A stretch of 64,000 bases of DNA from Lacimicrobium sp. SS2-24 (GTDB taxonomy: Bacteria > Pseudomonadota > Gammaproteobacteria > Enterobacterales > Alteromonadaceae), in the NCBI RefSeq assembly GCF_002201535.1, contig NZ_NIWW01000003.1, positions 124,001-188,000 of the forward strand, given 5' to 3'. The notes under the pieces were generated by a model that saw only the letters and a list, made by a program, of their open reading frames with translations, ran no database searches and was not told the origin of the DNA. The first letter of the stretch is position 1. The number at the start of each line of letters is the position of its first letter. This document shows positions 46,052-54,713 of the stretch, one piece after another. The position numbers and the translations under genes were made by a program.

Positions 46052-46775
46052 TGATGGCGTACACGCAGAAGGGCTCGCTAGCCTCTATCTTGCGCTGTCA
46101 GAACAGCACGACGTCACGGTTATTGCACCGGATCGGAACTGTAGCGGCGCCAGCAACGCCTTGTCATTGCAACAGCCCTTGCGTATCCAGAAAATGAAAA
46201 GCGGCTTTTATGCGGTCAATGGCACCCCCTCAGATTGTGTGCACCTTGGCATAAACAGCTTCTTAGACGAAGATCCTGAATTAGTCGTCTCGGGCATCAA
46301 TCATGGTGCCAACCTCGGCGATGATGTGATTTATTCCGGCACCGTAGCGGCGGCAACGGAGGGGCGCTATATGGGCCTGCCGGCCATCGCTGTCTCCCTG
46401 TGCAATTATCAGGGTGGGCATTTTGAGACTGCCGCAAAAGTGGTCTGTGAACTGATTCAGCGCATGGCAACTCACCCCTTACCGGCCGATCAGATCCTCA
46501 ATGTCAACGTGCCGGATCTGACTTACGAACAGCTCAAAGGCATGCAGGTCACCCGACAGGGCAGACGCCATCGGGCCGAGTCCATGGTGCGGGACCAGGA
46601 TCCCTGGGGCCGTGAAATTTACTGGTATGGCAAAGTAGGACAAGAACAGGATGCCGGGCCAGGTACGGATTTTAACGCGATTGCCAATGGCTATTGCTCT
46701 GTCACTCCCCTGAGTGTCGATATGACCGCTTACCAGAGTCTGGATGACATGCAGAGCTGGATTGAAAAACCTTAA
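46029..46775 (+). CDS. surE: 5'/3'-nucleotidase SurE
   Basis: A 248-residue protein with [15 protein letters not shown] at the start (metal-binding Asp8-Asp9) and [26 protein letters not shown] near residue 88. It dephosphorylates nucleoside monophosphates and is associated with stationary-phase survival. It is one of the surE-pcm-nlpD-rpoS set. Confidence 0.97.
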   Translation: MRILLSNDDGVHAEGLASLYLALSEQHDVTVIAPDRNCSGASNALSLQQPLRIQKMKSGFYAVNGTPSDCVHLGINSFLDEDPELVVSGINHGANLGDDVIYSGTVAAATEGRYMGLPAIAVSLCNYQGGHFETAAKVVCELIQRMATHPLPADQILNVNVPDLTYEQLKGMQVTRQGRRHRAESMVRDQDPWGREIYWYGKVGQEQDAGPGTDFNAIANGYCSVTPLSVDMTAYQSLDDMQSWIEKP

Positions 46776-46801
46776 AAGAAACCGATAAGAAAAATAACAT
46801 A

Positions 46802-47452
46802 ATGAGTCATACACAACGTTCACACTCGCGAAAAGGCGAGACGTTAGCCCGCTTGTTACATCAGGAGGGCATTACCAATCAGCAGGTGTTGCAAGCCATC
46901 GCGGCGACACCACGGGACGTGTTTTTACCCGATGCGCTGAAACACAAGGCCTATCAGAATACCGCCTTGCCCATCGGCCAGGGACAAACCATCTCTCAGC
47001 CCTATATTGTCGCCAGAATGACAGAGCTGTTACTGGAGGCCCCTAATCAGGCTAAGAGCATTCTGGAGATAGGTACAGGTTCCGGTTATCAAACCGCCAT
47101 TCTCGCGCAACTGTTTGGCAAAGTGTTCAGCGTGGAGCGCATCAAAGCCTTGCAGTATCAGGCCAAGCGCCGTATGCAATCCCTTGATTTACATAATATT
47201 TCAATGAAGCACGGTGATGGCTGGGAAGGCTGGGCCAGCAAAGGCCCATTTGATGCCATTATTGTTACTGCAGCCGCCAGCCACATGCCGAGTAAATTGC
47301 TTGAACAACTCGCCGATGGCGGCAGGCTGATTATTCCTGTTGGCGACAGCAATCAGCTTTTATACGCCATCACCCGCAACGGTGATGATTTTGAACAAAC
47401 TCAGGTAGAAGCAGTACGCTTTGTGCCGCTGATCCCCGGAAACATTGTGTGA
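46802..47452 (+). CDS. pcm: Protein-L-isoaspartate O-methyltransferase Pcm
   Basis: A 216-residue SAM methyltransferase with the isoaspartate-specific [16 protein letters not shown] and the SAM motif [16 protein letters not shown]. It starts repair of isoaspartyl residues in ageing proteins. It overlaps the next gene by 4 bp. Confidence 0.96.
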   Translation: MSHTQRSHSRKGETLARLLHQEGITNQQVLQAIAATPRDVFLPDALKHKAYQNTALPIGQGQTISQPYIVARMTELLLEAPNQAKSILEIGTGSGYQTAILAQLFGKVFSVERIKALQYQAKRRMQSLDLHNISMKHGDGWEGWASKGPFDAIIVTAAASHMPSKLLEQLADGGRLIIPVGDSNQLLYAITRNGDDFEQTQVEAVRFVPLIPGNIV

Positions 47453-48027
47453 AAATTTTTGAGTACTGCTATGACAGCGCCATGCGATGGGCACGGCACC
47501 GCCATGCGCCGCGATATCTGAGCGCCATGACCTTCGCCGAATCGGTGTTTTTTCCTATTCCGCCCGATGTGATGCTCGCGCCTATGGCGCTGGCTAAACC
47601 GGAAAAAGCATGGTTCTATGCCCTGATAACCACGCTGTCTTCAGTGGCAGGCGGCATAGCCGGCTATCTATTAGGATGGTTGGCCTATGATTCATTACTG
47701 CAGCCTTTGATTGAACAAATGGGGTATGCGGATAAGGTGGAACGTGCCATTGCCTGGTTCGAACTCTACGGTGTGTGGGTCGTGTTTTTAGCCGGTTTTT
47801 CGCCTATTCCCTATAAGGTCTTTACGCTCAGTGCCGGTTTTCTGCAAATGGCCTTCTTACCCTTTGTCCTCGCTTCCACCGTCGGCCGGGCCATGCGCTT
47901 TTATCTGGTTGCCGCGTTAATGAGATGGGGCGGTGCGCCGATGGAGGCCAAACTTCGCCAGTATGTCGAAGCAATTGGCTGGGCCATGGTGGTAATGGTC
48001 GTTGTGCTGTATTTTGTGTTGAGGTAG
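47449..48027 (+). CDS. yqaA: YqaA/DedA-family inner-membrane protein
   Basis: A 192-residue membrane protein with [20 protein letters not shown] and [17 protein letters not shown], features of the YqaA subgroup of the DedA (SNARE-associated) family. DedA proteins include flippases for membrane lipids. GTG start overlapping the pcm stop. It lies between pcm and nlpD, which are adjacent in E. coli. Confidence 0.88.
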   Translation: MKIFEYCYDSAMRWARHRHAPRYLSAMTFAESVFFPIPPDVMLAPMALAKPEKAWFYALITTLSSVAGGIAGYLLGWLAYDSLLQPLIEQMGYADKVERAIAWFELYGVWVVFLAGFSPIPYKVFTLSAGFLQMAFLPFVLASTVGRAMRFYLVAALMRWGGAPMEAKLRQYVEAIGWAMVVMVVVLYFVLR

Positions 48028-48029
48028 CC

Positions 48030-48842
48030 ATGTTTCGCCGGGCTGCTTTTCTGTCTGTCCTGATCATGCTTGTAAGCGGCTGTGGTTCACGCACAACCCC
48101 GGCACCGGTTATGGAGTTAAGCCAGCCCAAATCCTTCAGTCAGTTTCAACAAGATGGGCAGACTGATGAGTATAGAGTGCAACGTGGTGACACGCTCTTT
48201 TCCATTGCATGGTACTCAGGAAATGATTACCGGGATTTGGCCCGTATCAATAACCTGCAAGCCCCTTATAGAATCTACCCTGGACAGCAATTACGCCTCA
48301 CAGAAGCAGAAAAAATCCCGTCTAAACCGATACAACAGACAACTGGTCAGACCTCAAAAATAAATACAAATCAGACAGTTGACCCTCCGAAAAAGCAGGC
48401 GTATGGTAAATCTAAAGCTGCTCAAAAGAGCAGCAGTTCCTCCGCCAGGAATGTGTTTCCTGAGCGCGTTGAACAGTGGCTTTGGCCCGCAGAAGGAAAG
48501 CTGGTCGGGCGATTTTCACTGAAGGAACATGGTAATAAAGGAATAGACATTGCTAACGCGCGTGGTACGTCCATTTTGGCGTCAGCGGCGGGTAAAGTGG
48601 TTTACACTGGCAATGCATTAAGAGGGTTTGGCAATCTGGTGATCATTAAACACACCGATGCCTATCTTACGGCTTACGCCCACAATCAGGATATTCTCGT
48701 CAAAGAGCAAGACTGGATTAAGGCGGGCCAACAAATTGCGACAATGGGAGATAGTGGTACGTCGCGGGTTATGCTTCATTTTGAAGTGCGCTATAAGGGC
48801 AAATCCGTCGATCCACTGAGGTTTCTTCCTGACAGAAAATAA
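48030..48842 (+). CDS. nlpD: Murein hydrolase activator NlpD
   Basis: A 270-residue lipoprotein (lipobox LVSGC) with a LysM domain (about 44-88: YRVQRGDTLFSIAWYSGNDY) and a C-terminal LytM/M23 domain. The M23 zinc ligands are lost: the HxxxD site reads NKGID and the HxH site reads AYAHN. This fits a non-catalytic activator of the AmiC amidase. The ATG at 48030 is used rather than the upstream frame. In E. coli the rpoS promoter lies inside nlpD. Confidence 0.94.
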   Translation: MFRRAAFLSVLIMLVSGCGSRTTPAPVMELSQPKSFSQFQQDGQTDEYRVQRGDTLFSIAWYSGNDYRDLARINNLQAPYRIYPGQQLRLTEAEKIPSKPIQQTTGQTSKINTNQTVDPPKKQAYGKSKAAQKSSSSSARNVFPERVEQWLWPAEGKLVGRFSLKEHGNKGIDIANARGTSILASAAGKVVYTGNALRGFGNLVIIKHTDAYLTAYAHNQDILVKEQDWIKAGQQIATMGDSGTSRVMLHFEVRYKGKSVDPLRFLPDRK

Positions 48843-48908
48843 CAATAAATAAGAATAAAAACGAAAGGAGAGCGATAAACCAACCTACAACTTGCTGGAG
48901 ATACTGTC

Positions 48909-49883
48909 ATGGGTCAAAAGAAACTGAAAGATGCAGACCTGACTGAAGAAATTGAAGACGTTATCGAATCTGATATAGAAGATGCCGATAACGATGTCGA
49001 CCCAATGGAAGAAATCCTGGCGAATCAGGATGATACCCCTAGAAACCTGGATGCCACCCAACTTTACCTCGGCGAAATAGGTTTTTCTCCCCTGCTCAGC
49101 GCTGAAGAAGAAGTTTACTTTGCACGCCGCGCTCTCAAAGGTGATGAAGCCTCAAGAAAACGGATGATCGTCAGCAACCTGCGTCTGGTGGTAAAAATTG
49201 CCCGCCGCTACAATAATCGGGGTCTCGCCCTGCTGGATCTCATCGAAGAAGGTAATCTGGGACTGATCCGCGCTGTCGAAAAATTTGATCCTGAACGAGG
49301 CTTTCGCTTCTCTACCTATGCCACCTGGTGGATACGCCAGACCATTGAACGGGCGATCATGAATCAGACCCGCACCATCAGGCTGCCGATTCATGTGGTC
49401 AAAGAACTCAATGTCTATTTGCGCGCAGCCCGGGAACTGGCGCAGAAACTCGATCATGAGCCAACTGCCGAAGAGATTGCCGCCGCACTGGAAAGGCCGG
49501 TAGAAGACATTACCAAAATGCTGAGACTGAACGAGCGTATCAGTTCTGTGGATACGCCAATTGGTAGTGATAATGACAAAGCCCTGCTGGATATTATCGC
49601 CGATGAAAAAGGTCATGGGCCGGAGGCCGACCTGCAGGACAAGGATATGAAGAGCAGCATTATTCACTGGCTGCATGAACTCAATCCAAAACAGCGGGAA
49701 GTCCTTGCCAGACGTTTCGGTCTGATGGGTTATGAACCCTCTACCCTGGAAGATGTGGGCGCGGAAATTGGTCTGACCCGTGAACGTGTTCGTCAGATAC
49801 AGGTAGAGGCCTTACGCCGGCTACGGGATATGCTTGGCCATCAGGGACTCAACCTTGAGTCTTTATTCAGCAAAGACTACTGA
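48909..49883 (+). CDS. rpoS: RNA polymerase sigma factor RpoS
   Basis: A 324-residue sigma factor without region 1.1. It has [21 protein letters not shown], region 2 with [24 protein letters not shown], and region 4 with [29 protein letters not shown]. It is the stationary-phase and general-stress sigma factor. It follows nlpD by 66 bp with GAAAGGAGAG upstream. Its stop is 5 bp from that of a convergent hypothetical gene. Confidence 0.98.
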   Translation: MGQKKLKDADLTEEIEDVIESDIEDADNDVDPMEEILANQDDTPRNLDATQLYLGEIGFSPLLSAEEEVYFARRALKGDEASRKRMIVSNLRLVVKIARRYNNRGLALLDLIEEGNLGLIRAVEKFDPERGFRFSTYATWWIRQTIERAIMNQTRTIRLPIHVVKELNVYLRAARELAQKLDHEPTAEEIAAALERPVEDITKMLRLNERISSVDTPIGSDNDKALLDIIADEKGHGPEADLQDKDMKSSIIHWLHELNPKQREVLARRFGLMGYEPSTLEDVGAEIGLTRERVRQIQVEALRRLRDMLGHQGLNLESLFSKDY

Positions 49884-49888
49884 TAGCC

Positions 49889-50317
49889 TCATAACACGTC
49901 TTCTGCCAGCAACAACAGCTTACCCAGCCCCTGTTCTTTGAACAGGGTGAGGGTAACCTGGTAGGGATCAGGCTGAAACCACTGATAATCCAACGCCTTT
50001 CTGTCCGGTAAAAAATTGTGCACCTTAGCCGGCTTCCCCAACAATGCGATCACTTCGGCTTCTGACATCCCTGCACGCAGGGGAATATCGAGACATTGCA
50101 ATATCTGTGTGGTCTTATGGGGAGGGAGATTAAGTAAGTCCAGACTTATCAGGCGAGTGTCACTGGGTGACACTTTACTGCGCAGAAACTCGGTGGCGCC
50201 GACCGCCTCACCCAGCCATTCGCGGCCCATAAACTGCCAGCTATCAAATTCCTCTACAGATTCTGGTGCTAAAAAATGAGACAACCTCAGTCTGGCAAAG
50301 TCACGATGGCTTATCAC
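49889..50317 (-). CDS. Uncharacterised 142-residue protein with BamE-like motif
   Basis: I do not recognise the family. The C-terminal half has GMSEAEVIALLGKPAKVHNF followed by WFQPDPYQVTLTLF, like the GMTxxqVxxLLGxP motif and beta strands of the SmpA/BamE fold. There is no signal peptide, so it is probably cytoplasmic or a distant use of the fold. The start codon is ATG. Convergent with rpoS, stops 5 bp apart. Function unknown. Confidence 0.6.
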   Translation of the reverse strand: MISHRDFARLRLSHFLAPESVEEFDSWQFMGREWLGEAVGATEFLRSKVSPSDTRLISLDLLNLPPHKTTQILQCLDIPLRAGMSEAEVIALLGKPAKVHNFLPDRKALDYQWFQPDPYQVTLTLFKEQGLGKLLLLAEDVL

Positions 50318-50423
50318 AACAGATCCTTTTATCGATGTGCCACTGATGCAGGTACCCCCTGCTATTACTAGCCTATTCCACTCTCGTCAAAACACAAACT
50401 TCCTGTTAACACTTCTTCAAAAA

Positions 50424-50462
50424 AGTGTCATATAAATTTACACTTTATGACACGGATGACAC
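50424..50462 (+). promoter_or_regulatory. GTGTCAT/ATGACAC repeat cluster (possible enhancer-binding sites)
   Basis: GTGTCATA (50425-50432) and TATGACAC (50446-50453) form an inverted repeat, and a third copy, ATGACAC, lies at 50456-50462. A nested AGTGT/ACACT pair overlaps the first copy. The cluster is roughly 70-110 bp upstream of the expected start of the sigma-54 promoter, the usual distance for sites bound by sigma-54 activators. Confidence 0.55.
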
Positions 50463-50504
50463 AGATAATTTCATATCTTATTGTTTTAAAAGCATAAACA
50501 ATAA

Positions 50505-50520
50505 TGGCACGGTTTAAGCT
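50505..50520 (+). promoter_or_regulatory. Probable sigma-54 promoter
   Basis: TGGCACGGTTTAAGCT has the -24 element TGGCAC and the invariant GG and GC exactly 10 bp apart. The -12 half is AAGC instead of TTGC. It is 58 bp before the ATG of the PEP-CTERM-like gene. Confidence 0.55.
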
Positions 50521-50578
50521 ACCTGAGCATACAACGAGCAATTTGTTACTACATGTAATGTACTGAGGGAATAAACTA

Positions 50579-51370
50579 ATGAAATTGTCAAATTTGCTAA
50601 AAATATCCGCACTCGGCATGGCCGCCGTGCTGACCGCAACCCCCGCTTCCGCCATCCTGCTAAGTGGCTGGACTGGCACAGGTAACTCCGGCACCTTGGG
50701 CGCCGATGGTGTTGTGACTCTTTCTCCTTACGGAGACAGCCAGTACGGTTATGTCAGCACCAACGGTGGCGTTACTGGTGTAGGTTTGCCAGGTGTAGGC
50801 GGCACAGGCAACGCTACGGATGGTTCGGTGATCACCTCTCCTATTTTTGCCGCAGAGTCAGGTGATGCCCTGGAGTTCTACTTTAACTATGTTACCTCCG
50901 ATGGTGCAGGGTATGCCGATTATGCCTGGGCGCGGCTTCTGGATGCAGCGTCTAACGAAGTGGCGCTACTTTTTACCGCCAGAACCCGCAGCGATGGTGG
51001 CGATACCGTACCCGGATTTAGCATGCCAGCTCCCACAGCCACACTGACTCCGGGCAGCACCCCTATTATTGGCGGTGCACCAACCTGGTCTCCTTTAGGT
51101 AGTGAGTCAGGTAGTTGCTACGACACTGGTTGCGGTTACACTGGCTGGATACAGGCAGCTTATAATATTGGCTCGGCTGGAAACTACCGCCTGGAAATCG
51201 GTGTTGTTAACTGGAATGACAGTGCCTTTGACAGCGGGATGGCCTTTGACGGAGCCACCATTGCCGGTACGGTAATCGGTGAACCTACTGACATACCTAC
51301 CCCTGCGCCACTGGCCTTGTTGGGCCTGGGTTTGATGAGCCTGTGGCTGTCACGCCGTCACACCCGCTAA
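50579..51370 (+). CDS. Exported protein with PEP-CTERM-like sorting tail
   Basis: A 263-residue protein with a signal peptide (residues 1-25, ending ASA). The middle is rich in Gly, Ser, Thr and Asp, poor in Lys, with a Cys pair (SGSCYDTGCGY). The tail has the tripartite sorting signal: PTPAP (variant of VPEP), then the hydrophobic stretch LALLGLGLMSLWL, then RRHTR. Exosortase recognises such tails and the protein is then attached or released at the cell surface. No exosortase gene is in the window. A sigma-54-type promoter and a strong terminator bound this single gene. Function beyond export unknown. Confidence 0.8.
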   Translation: MKLSNLLKISALGMAAVLTATPASAILLSGWTGTGNSGTLGADGVVTLSPYGDSQYGYVSTNGGVTGVGLPGVGGTGNATDGSVITSPIFAAESGDALEFYFNYVTSDGAGYADYAWARLLDAASNEVALLFTARTRSDGGDTVPGFSMPAPTATLTPGSTPIIGGAPTWSPLGSESGSCYDTGCGYTGWIQAAYNIGSAGNYRLEIGVVNWNDSAFDSGMAFDGATIAGTVIGEPTDIPTPAPLALLGLGLMSLWLSRRHTR

Positions 51371-51392
51371 CATAGACTTATATTCTCCAATT

Positions 51393-51420
51393 AAAAAGCG
51401 CTCTTACTGAGCGCTTTTTT
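51393..51420 (+). terminator. Intrinsic terminator after the PEP-CTERM-like gene
   Basis: AAAAAGCGCTC and GAGCGCTTTTTT around a 5-nt loop, with a T-run. It works in the plus direction, 22 bp after the stop. Confidence 0.93.
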
Positions 51421-51581
51421 ATGTCCAGGGATGGACGGTATGCCGAAGTGGTAAGGAACTTTCTACGGCGATGCCCAGGGACTGAAAACGCCCGGAAAAT
51501 GCAATGCGGTTTCAATTAAATGCGCTAAACCAAAGAGACTAGGTTTTCAGGAGTCTACTCTTTCGCGATGCCAGTGCACCG
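51421..51581. repeat. Intergenic region with CCAGGGA-type hairpins
   Basis: This gap follows the terminator and precedes the mazG stop. GTCC-AGGGAT-GGAC (51423-51436) is a small hairpin, and the same CCAGGGA word recurs at 51474-51481. The style resembles degenerate intergenic repeat elements in marine gammaproteobacteria, a judgement from memory that needs a search. No gene seen. Confidence 0.35.
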
Positions 51582-52400
51582 CTAATCAGCCTTGTCTGCC
51601 TGCTTGACTTGCTGCCATACTGTTTCCATCTGCTCTAAGGTAGATTGCTCAAGGGATGTGTCTGATTCAGCAAAGTGTTGTTCCACGGCCCGAAAGCGTC
51701 TCTCGAATTTATTATTGGCGGCTCGCAGTAAGGTTTCAGGATCTTTTTTTAGCTTACGGGCCAGATTGACCGTGGCAAACAGCAGGTCGCCAACTTCTTC
51801 TTCCAGCGCCTGCTGATTAATTTGCGGTTGATTAAGTTCCTGCTGTACTTCGAGGATTTCTTCCTGAATCTTAGCAAACACACCCTGTGTGTCGGGCCAG
51901 TCGAAACCTACATTGGCGCAACGTTTTTGGATCTTAGCGGCGCGGGTCAGTGACGGCAGGGCCTGTGGAATATTATCCAGTACACTGCTATTGCCTGTGG
52001 ATTTTTGCGCTCTTTCTCTCGCTTTTTCGGCCTCCCAGTTAGCTTTAACCTCCTGTTCAGTAAAGACTTTCTCGCCAAACACATGGGGATGGCGGCGGAT
52101 CAGTTTTTCCGCCATCGTGGCGGCTATATCCTCAAAATCAAACAACGCCTGCTCCTTGCCCAGTTTGGCGTAAAAAACCACCTGAAATAGCAGATCGCCG
52201 AGTTCCTCACGAATCTCCTCCGGGGTACCGGTTTCAATAGCATCAGCCACTTCATAGGCTTCTTCCAAGGTAAAGGGCACAATGGTTTTAAAGCTTTGCC
52301 TTAAATCCCAGGGGCAACCGTCGTCAGGGTCGCGGAGTTTATCCATCACCCACAAAAGCTTATCGAGATTTGGGTAATTTTGATCATTAATAATGGTCAC
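51582..52400 (-). CDS. mazG: Nucleoside triphosphate pyrophosphohydrolase MazG
   Basis: A 272-residue protein with two MazG domains: the first has GCPWDLRQSF and EEAYEVADAI with EELGDLLFQVVFYAKL, the second EEVGDLLFATVNLARKL, each giving an EExxE...ExxD metal-binding helix pattern. It hydrolyses NTPs to NMP and pyrophosphate and limits MazF toxicity in E. coli. The start is a GTG at 52400 with AAGGAAC upstream; a longer frame to 52481 overlaps a long inverted repeat and is rejected. It lies downstream of relA. Confidence 0.93.
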   Translation of the reverse strand: MTIINDQNYPNLDKLLWVMDKLRDPDDGCPWDLRQSFKTIVPFTLEEAYEVADAIETGTPEEIREELGDLLFQVVFYAKLGKEQALFDFEDIAATMAEKLIRRHPHVFGEKVFTEQEVKANWEAEKARERAQKSTGNSSVLDNIPQALPSLTRAAKIQKRCANVGFDWPDTQGVFAKIQEEILEVQQELNQPQINQQALEEEVGDLLFATVNLARKLKKDPETLLRAANNKFERRFRAVEQHFAESDTSLEQSTLEQMETVWQQVKQADKAD

Positions 52401-52437
52401 ATGGGTTCCTTTTTTCTGTGAAGTGTCCAAACGTATT

Positions 52438-52489
52438 AGTGAGGTGAGAGAAGTCAGGGGTGAACGAATCCCCCACCTCACTCCTGACT
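52438..52489. repeat. Inverted repeat in the relA-mazG gap
   Basis: AGTGAGGTG (52438-52446) pairs with CACCTCACT (52474-52482), and between them GGGG pairs with CCCC, giving one interrupted hairpin. AGTCAGG (52452-52458) and CCTGACT (52483-52489) form a competing pair. The alternating GTGAGG/GTCAGG words look like a degenerate intergenic repeat. It could attenuate mazG transcription. Confidence 0.55.
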
Positions 52490-52502
52490 CTTTACTAACA
52501 AA

Positions 52503-54653
52503 CTAGTACTCCGTGCGACGAACTTCGCTCACGCCATTAATCTGTTTTAAACGACTGACCACCCTGGACAAACTGTTCAGATCACGTACTTCCAGTTTGA
52601 GACTAATGCGGGCGGTATGATCCTTATTATTACTCAGGCTGTTCACGCCTAATAACCCCACCTTGTCGTTTGCCAACACGGTAGTGATATCCCGCAATAT
52701 TCCGTCTCTATCAGCACAGCGTATCTCCAGCTCAGATTCAAAGGCGGCACTGCGCTCATTGGCCCAATGTACTTCGATAGCGCGCTCAGGATGGGTCTCC
52801 ATCAGGTGCAAGAGTTGGTCACAGTCTTCGCGGTGCACACTGACACCGCGCCCCTGAGTAATAAAGCCCTGAATCGCATCGCCTGGCAAAGGTTGGCAAC
52901 ACTTAGCCAGCTGACTCATCAGATTCCCCACGCCCTCTACGACCACAGCGTCTTTGGCCACACTGTGTTTAGGCCGCTTCTTGATACGCGGGTCCAGCTC
53001 TGGCGCGGGTGCATGCAACTGCTGAAGATAATGCACCACCTGATACAAACGAACATCTCCACCCCCGATGGCAGCGTACAGATCGTCCACGCTGGTGAGA
53101 TTGAACTTAGCACAGGCCTGTGCAGCGTCTTTAAGGGCAATATGGTTGCGCTGCAGTTCTTTCTCCAGACTCTCTTTGCCGGCTTGCAGATTCTTGTCTC
53201 TGTCCTGTTTCTTAAACCAGGTATGAATCTTGGCTCTCGCACGGTTTGAATGAACATACCCCAGTTGTGGATTCATCCAGTCCCGGCTGGGGTTCAGAGC
53301 CTTGCCTGTGAGGATCTCCACTTGATCGCCGGTCTGTAGCTGATAGGTAAAAGGTACGATGCGGCCAAATACTTTCGCGCCAATACAGCGGTGACCCACA
53401 TTGCTGTGAATATAGTAAGCGAAATCCAGTGGCGTGGAGCCCAATGGCAGATCCACCACATCCCCTTTAGGCGTAAACACATACACCCGGTCATCAAACA
53501 CCTGACTGCGAAGCTCTTCCACCAGGTCGCCGGATTCGGCCATTTCCTCCTGCCACAACAGGATCTTACGCAGCCAGTTTATTTTATCTTCGTAGCCACT
53601 TCTTCCACCCGGACTACCCTCTTTGTATTTCCAGTGCGCCGCCACGCCCAGCTCGGCGTCCTGATGCATCTGCTGGGTACGAATCTGAATCTCAACCGCC
53701 TTCCCTTCTGGCCCTACGACCACGGTATGAATGGACTGATAACCGTTAGGTTTTGGTGTGGCGATATAATCATCAAATTCGCGGGGAATATGCTTCCAAT
53801 TCGCATGCACGATACCCAGGGCGCCGTAACAATCCTGCAGCCGCTCGGCAATAATTCTGACGGCGCGGATATCAAACAACTGCTCGAAACCCAGATGCTT
53901 TTTCTGCATCTTCTTCCAGATGCTGTAGATGTGTTTGGGGCGACCATAGACTTCTGCACGAATCTGCTGTTCATTGAGCTGACCTTGCAGGTTAGTCACA
54001 AAGTCATCGATATACTGCTCGCGATCCTCGCGTTTTTCATCCAGCAATCCAGCGATCTGTCGGTAGGTTTTAGGGTGCAGATAGCGAAAAGAGAGATCTT
54101 CCAGTTCCCATTTCAGCTGACCAATGCCTAAACGGTTTGCCAATGGCGCATAAATGCCGGCACACTCTTTGGCCACCAGCACCCGGGTTTCCTCGTCAGC
54201 ATCTTTCACTTCCCGTAAGGTACAGATTCGCTCGGCCAGTTTAATCACTACCGCCCGCACATCTTCCACCATCGCCAGTAGCATGCGTCGTAGATTATCT
54301 ATCTGCACTTCATCGGTGCGGGCCTGCTTATTATTGTGCAGGGCTCGGATGGCATCCATTCGCCGCACACCTTGTACCAGCATCCAGATAGCCGGGCCAA
54401 AGGCATCGGTAATCTTTTGCTCATCCCAGTTCTGTTGTTCAAACAAAGGTAACAGTAAGGCTGTCTGCAAGGTTTCATCGTCCATGTGCAGTTCATGGAG
54501 AATCTCCACCATCTCGCGTCCGGCCATTGAGACGTCAAACTTTTCAGCCAGCCCGCCTAGCTTGCCTGCTGTGGCCGCCGGTAAATGCATTGAACGAAGC
54601 CAGTCAGGAAAAGGGGTCGCTGCCTGTTTATGTACCTTGCGAATGGAAACCAT
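52503..54653 (-). CDS. relA: (p)ppGpp synthetase RelA
   Basis: A 716-residue RelA. The N-terminal domain has the hydrolase fold but without the HD metal site (the region reads TALLLPLFEQQNWDE), so it is the mono-functional synthetase form. The synthetase domain has GYQSIHTVVVGPEGKAVEIQIRTQQMHQDAELG. TGS and C-terminal ACT domains follow. It makes (p)ppGpp on stalled ribosomes during amino-acid starvation. rlmD lies immediately upstream, with its stop 60 bp before the relA start. Confidence 0.97.
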   Translation of the reverse strand: MVSIRKVHKQAATPFPDWLRSMHLPAATAGKLGGLAEKFDVSMAGREMVEILHELHMDDETLQTALLLPLFEQQNWDEQKITDAFGPAIWMLVQGVRRMDAIRALHNNKQARTDEVQIDNLRRMLLAMVEDVRAVVIKLAERICTLREVKDADEETRVLVAKECAGIYAPLANRLGIGQLKWELEDLSFRYLHPKTYRQIAGLLDEKREDREQYIDDFVTNLQGQLNEQQIRAEVYGRPKHIYSIWKKMQKKHLGFEQLFDIRAVRIIAERLQDCYGALGIVHANWKHIPREFDDYIATPKPNGYQSIHTVVVGPEGKAVEIQIRTQQMHQDAELGVAAHWKYKEGSPGGRSGYEDKINWLRKILLWQEEMAESGDLVEELRSQVFDDRVYVFTPKGDVVDLPLGSTPLDFAYYIHSNVGHRCIGAKVFGRIVPFTYQLQTGDQVEILTGKALNPSRDWMNPQLGYVHSNRARAKIHTWFKKQDRDKNLQAGKESLEKELQRNHIALKDAAQACAKFNLTSVDDLYAAIGGGDVRLYQVVHYLQQLHAPAPELDPRIKKRPKHSVAKDAVVVEGVGNLMSQLAKCCQPLPGDAIQGFITQGRGVSVHREDCDQLLHLMETHPERAIEVHWANERSAAFESELEIRCADRDGILRDITTVLANDKVGLLGVNSLSNNKDHTARISLKLEVRDLNSLSRVVSRLKQINGVSEVRRTEY

Positions 54654-54713
54654 GTCATCTCAATATGTCGTTATCAGTGTACGTGCCCCGAAAAAACGGG
54701 GTGAAAAGAAAAA

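Noticed and set aside
48030-48842. NlpD as an active peptidase
   Set aside because: The M23 zinc ligands are replaced (NKGID, AYAHN), as in the non-catalytic NlpD family.
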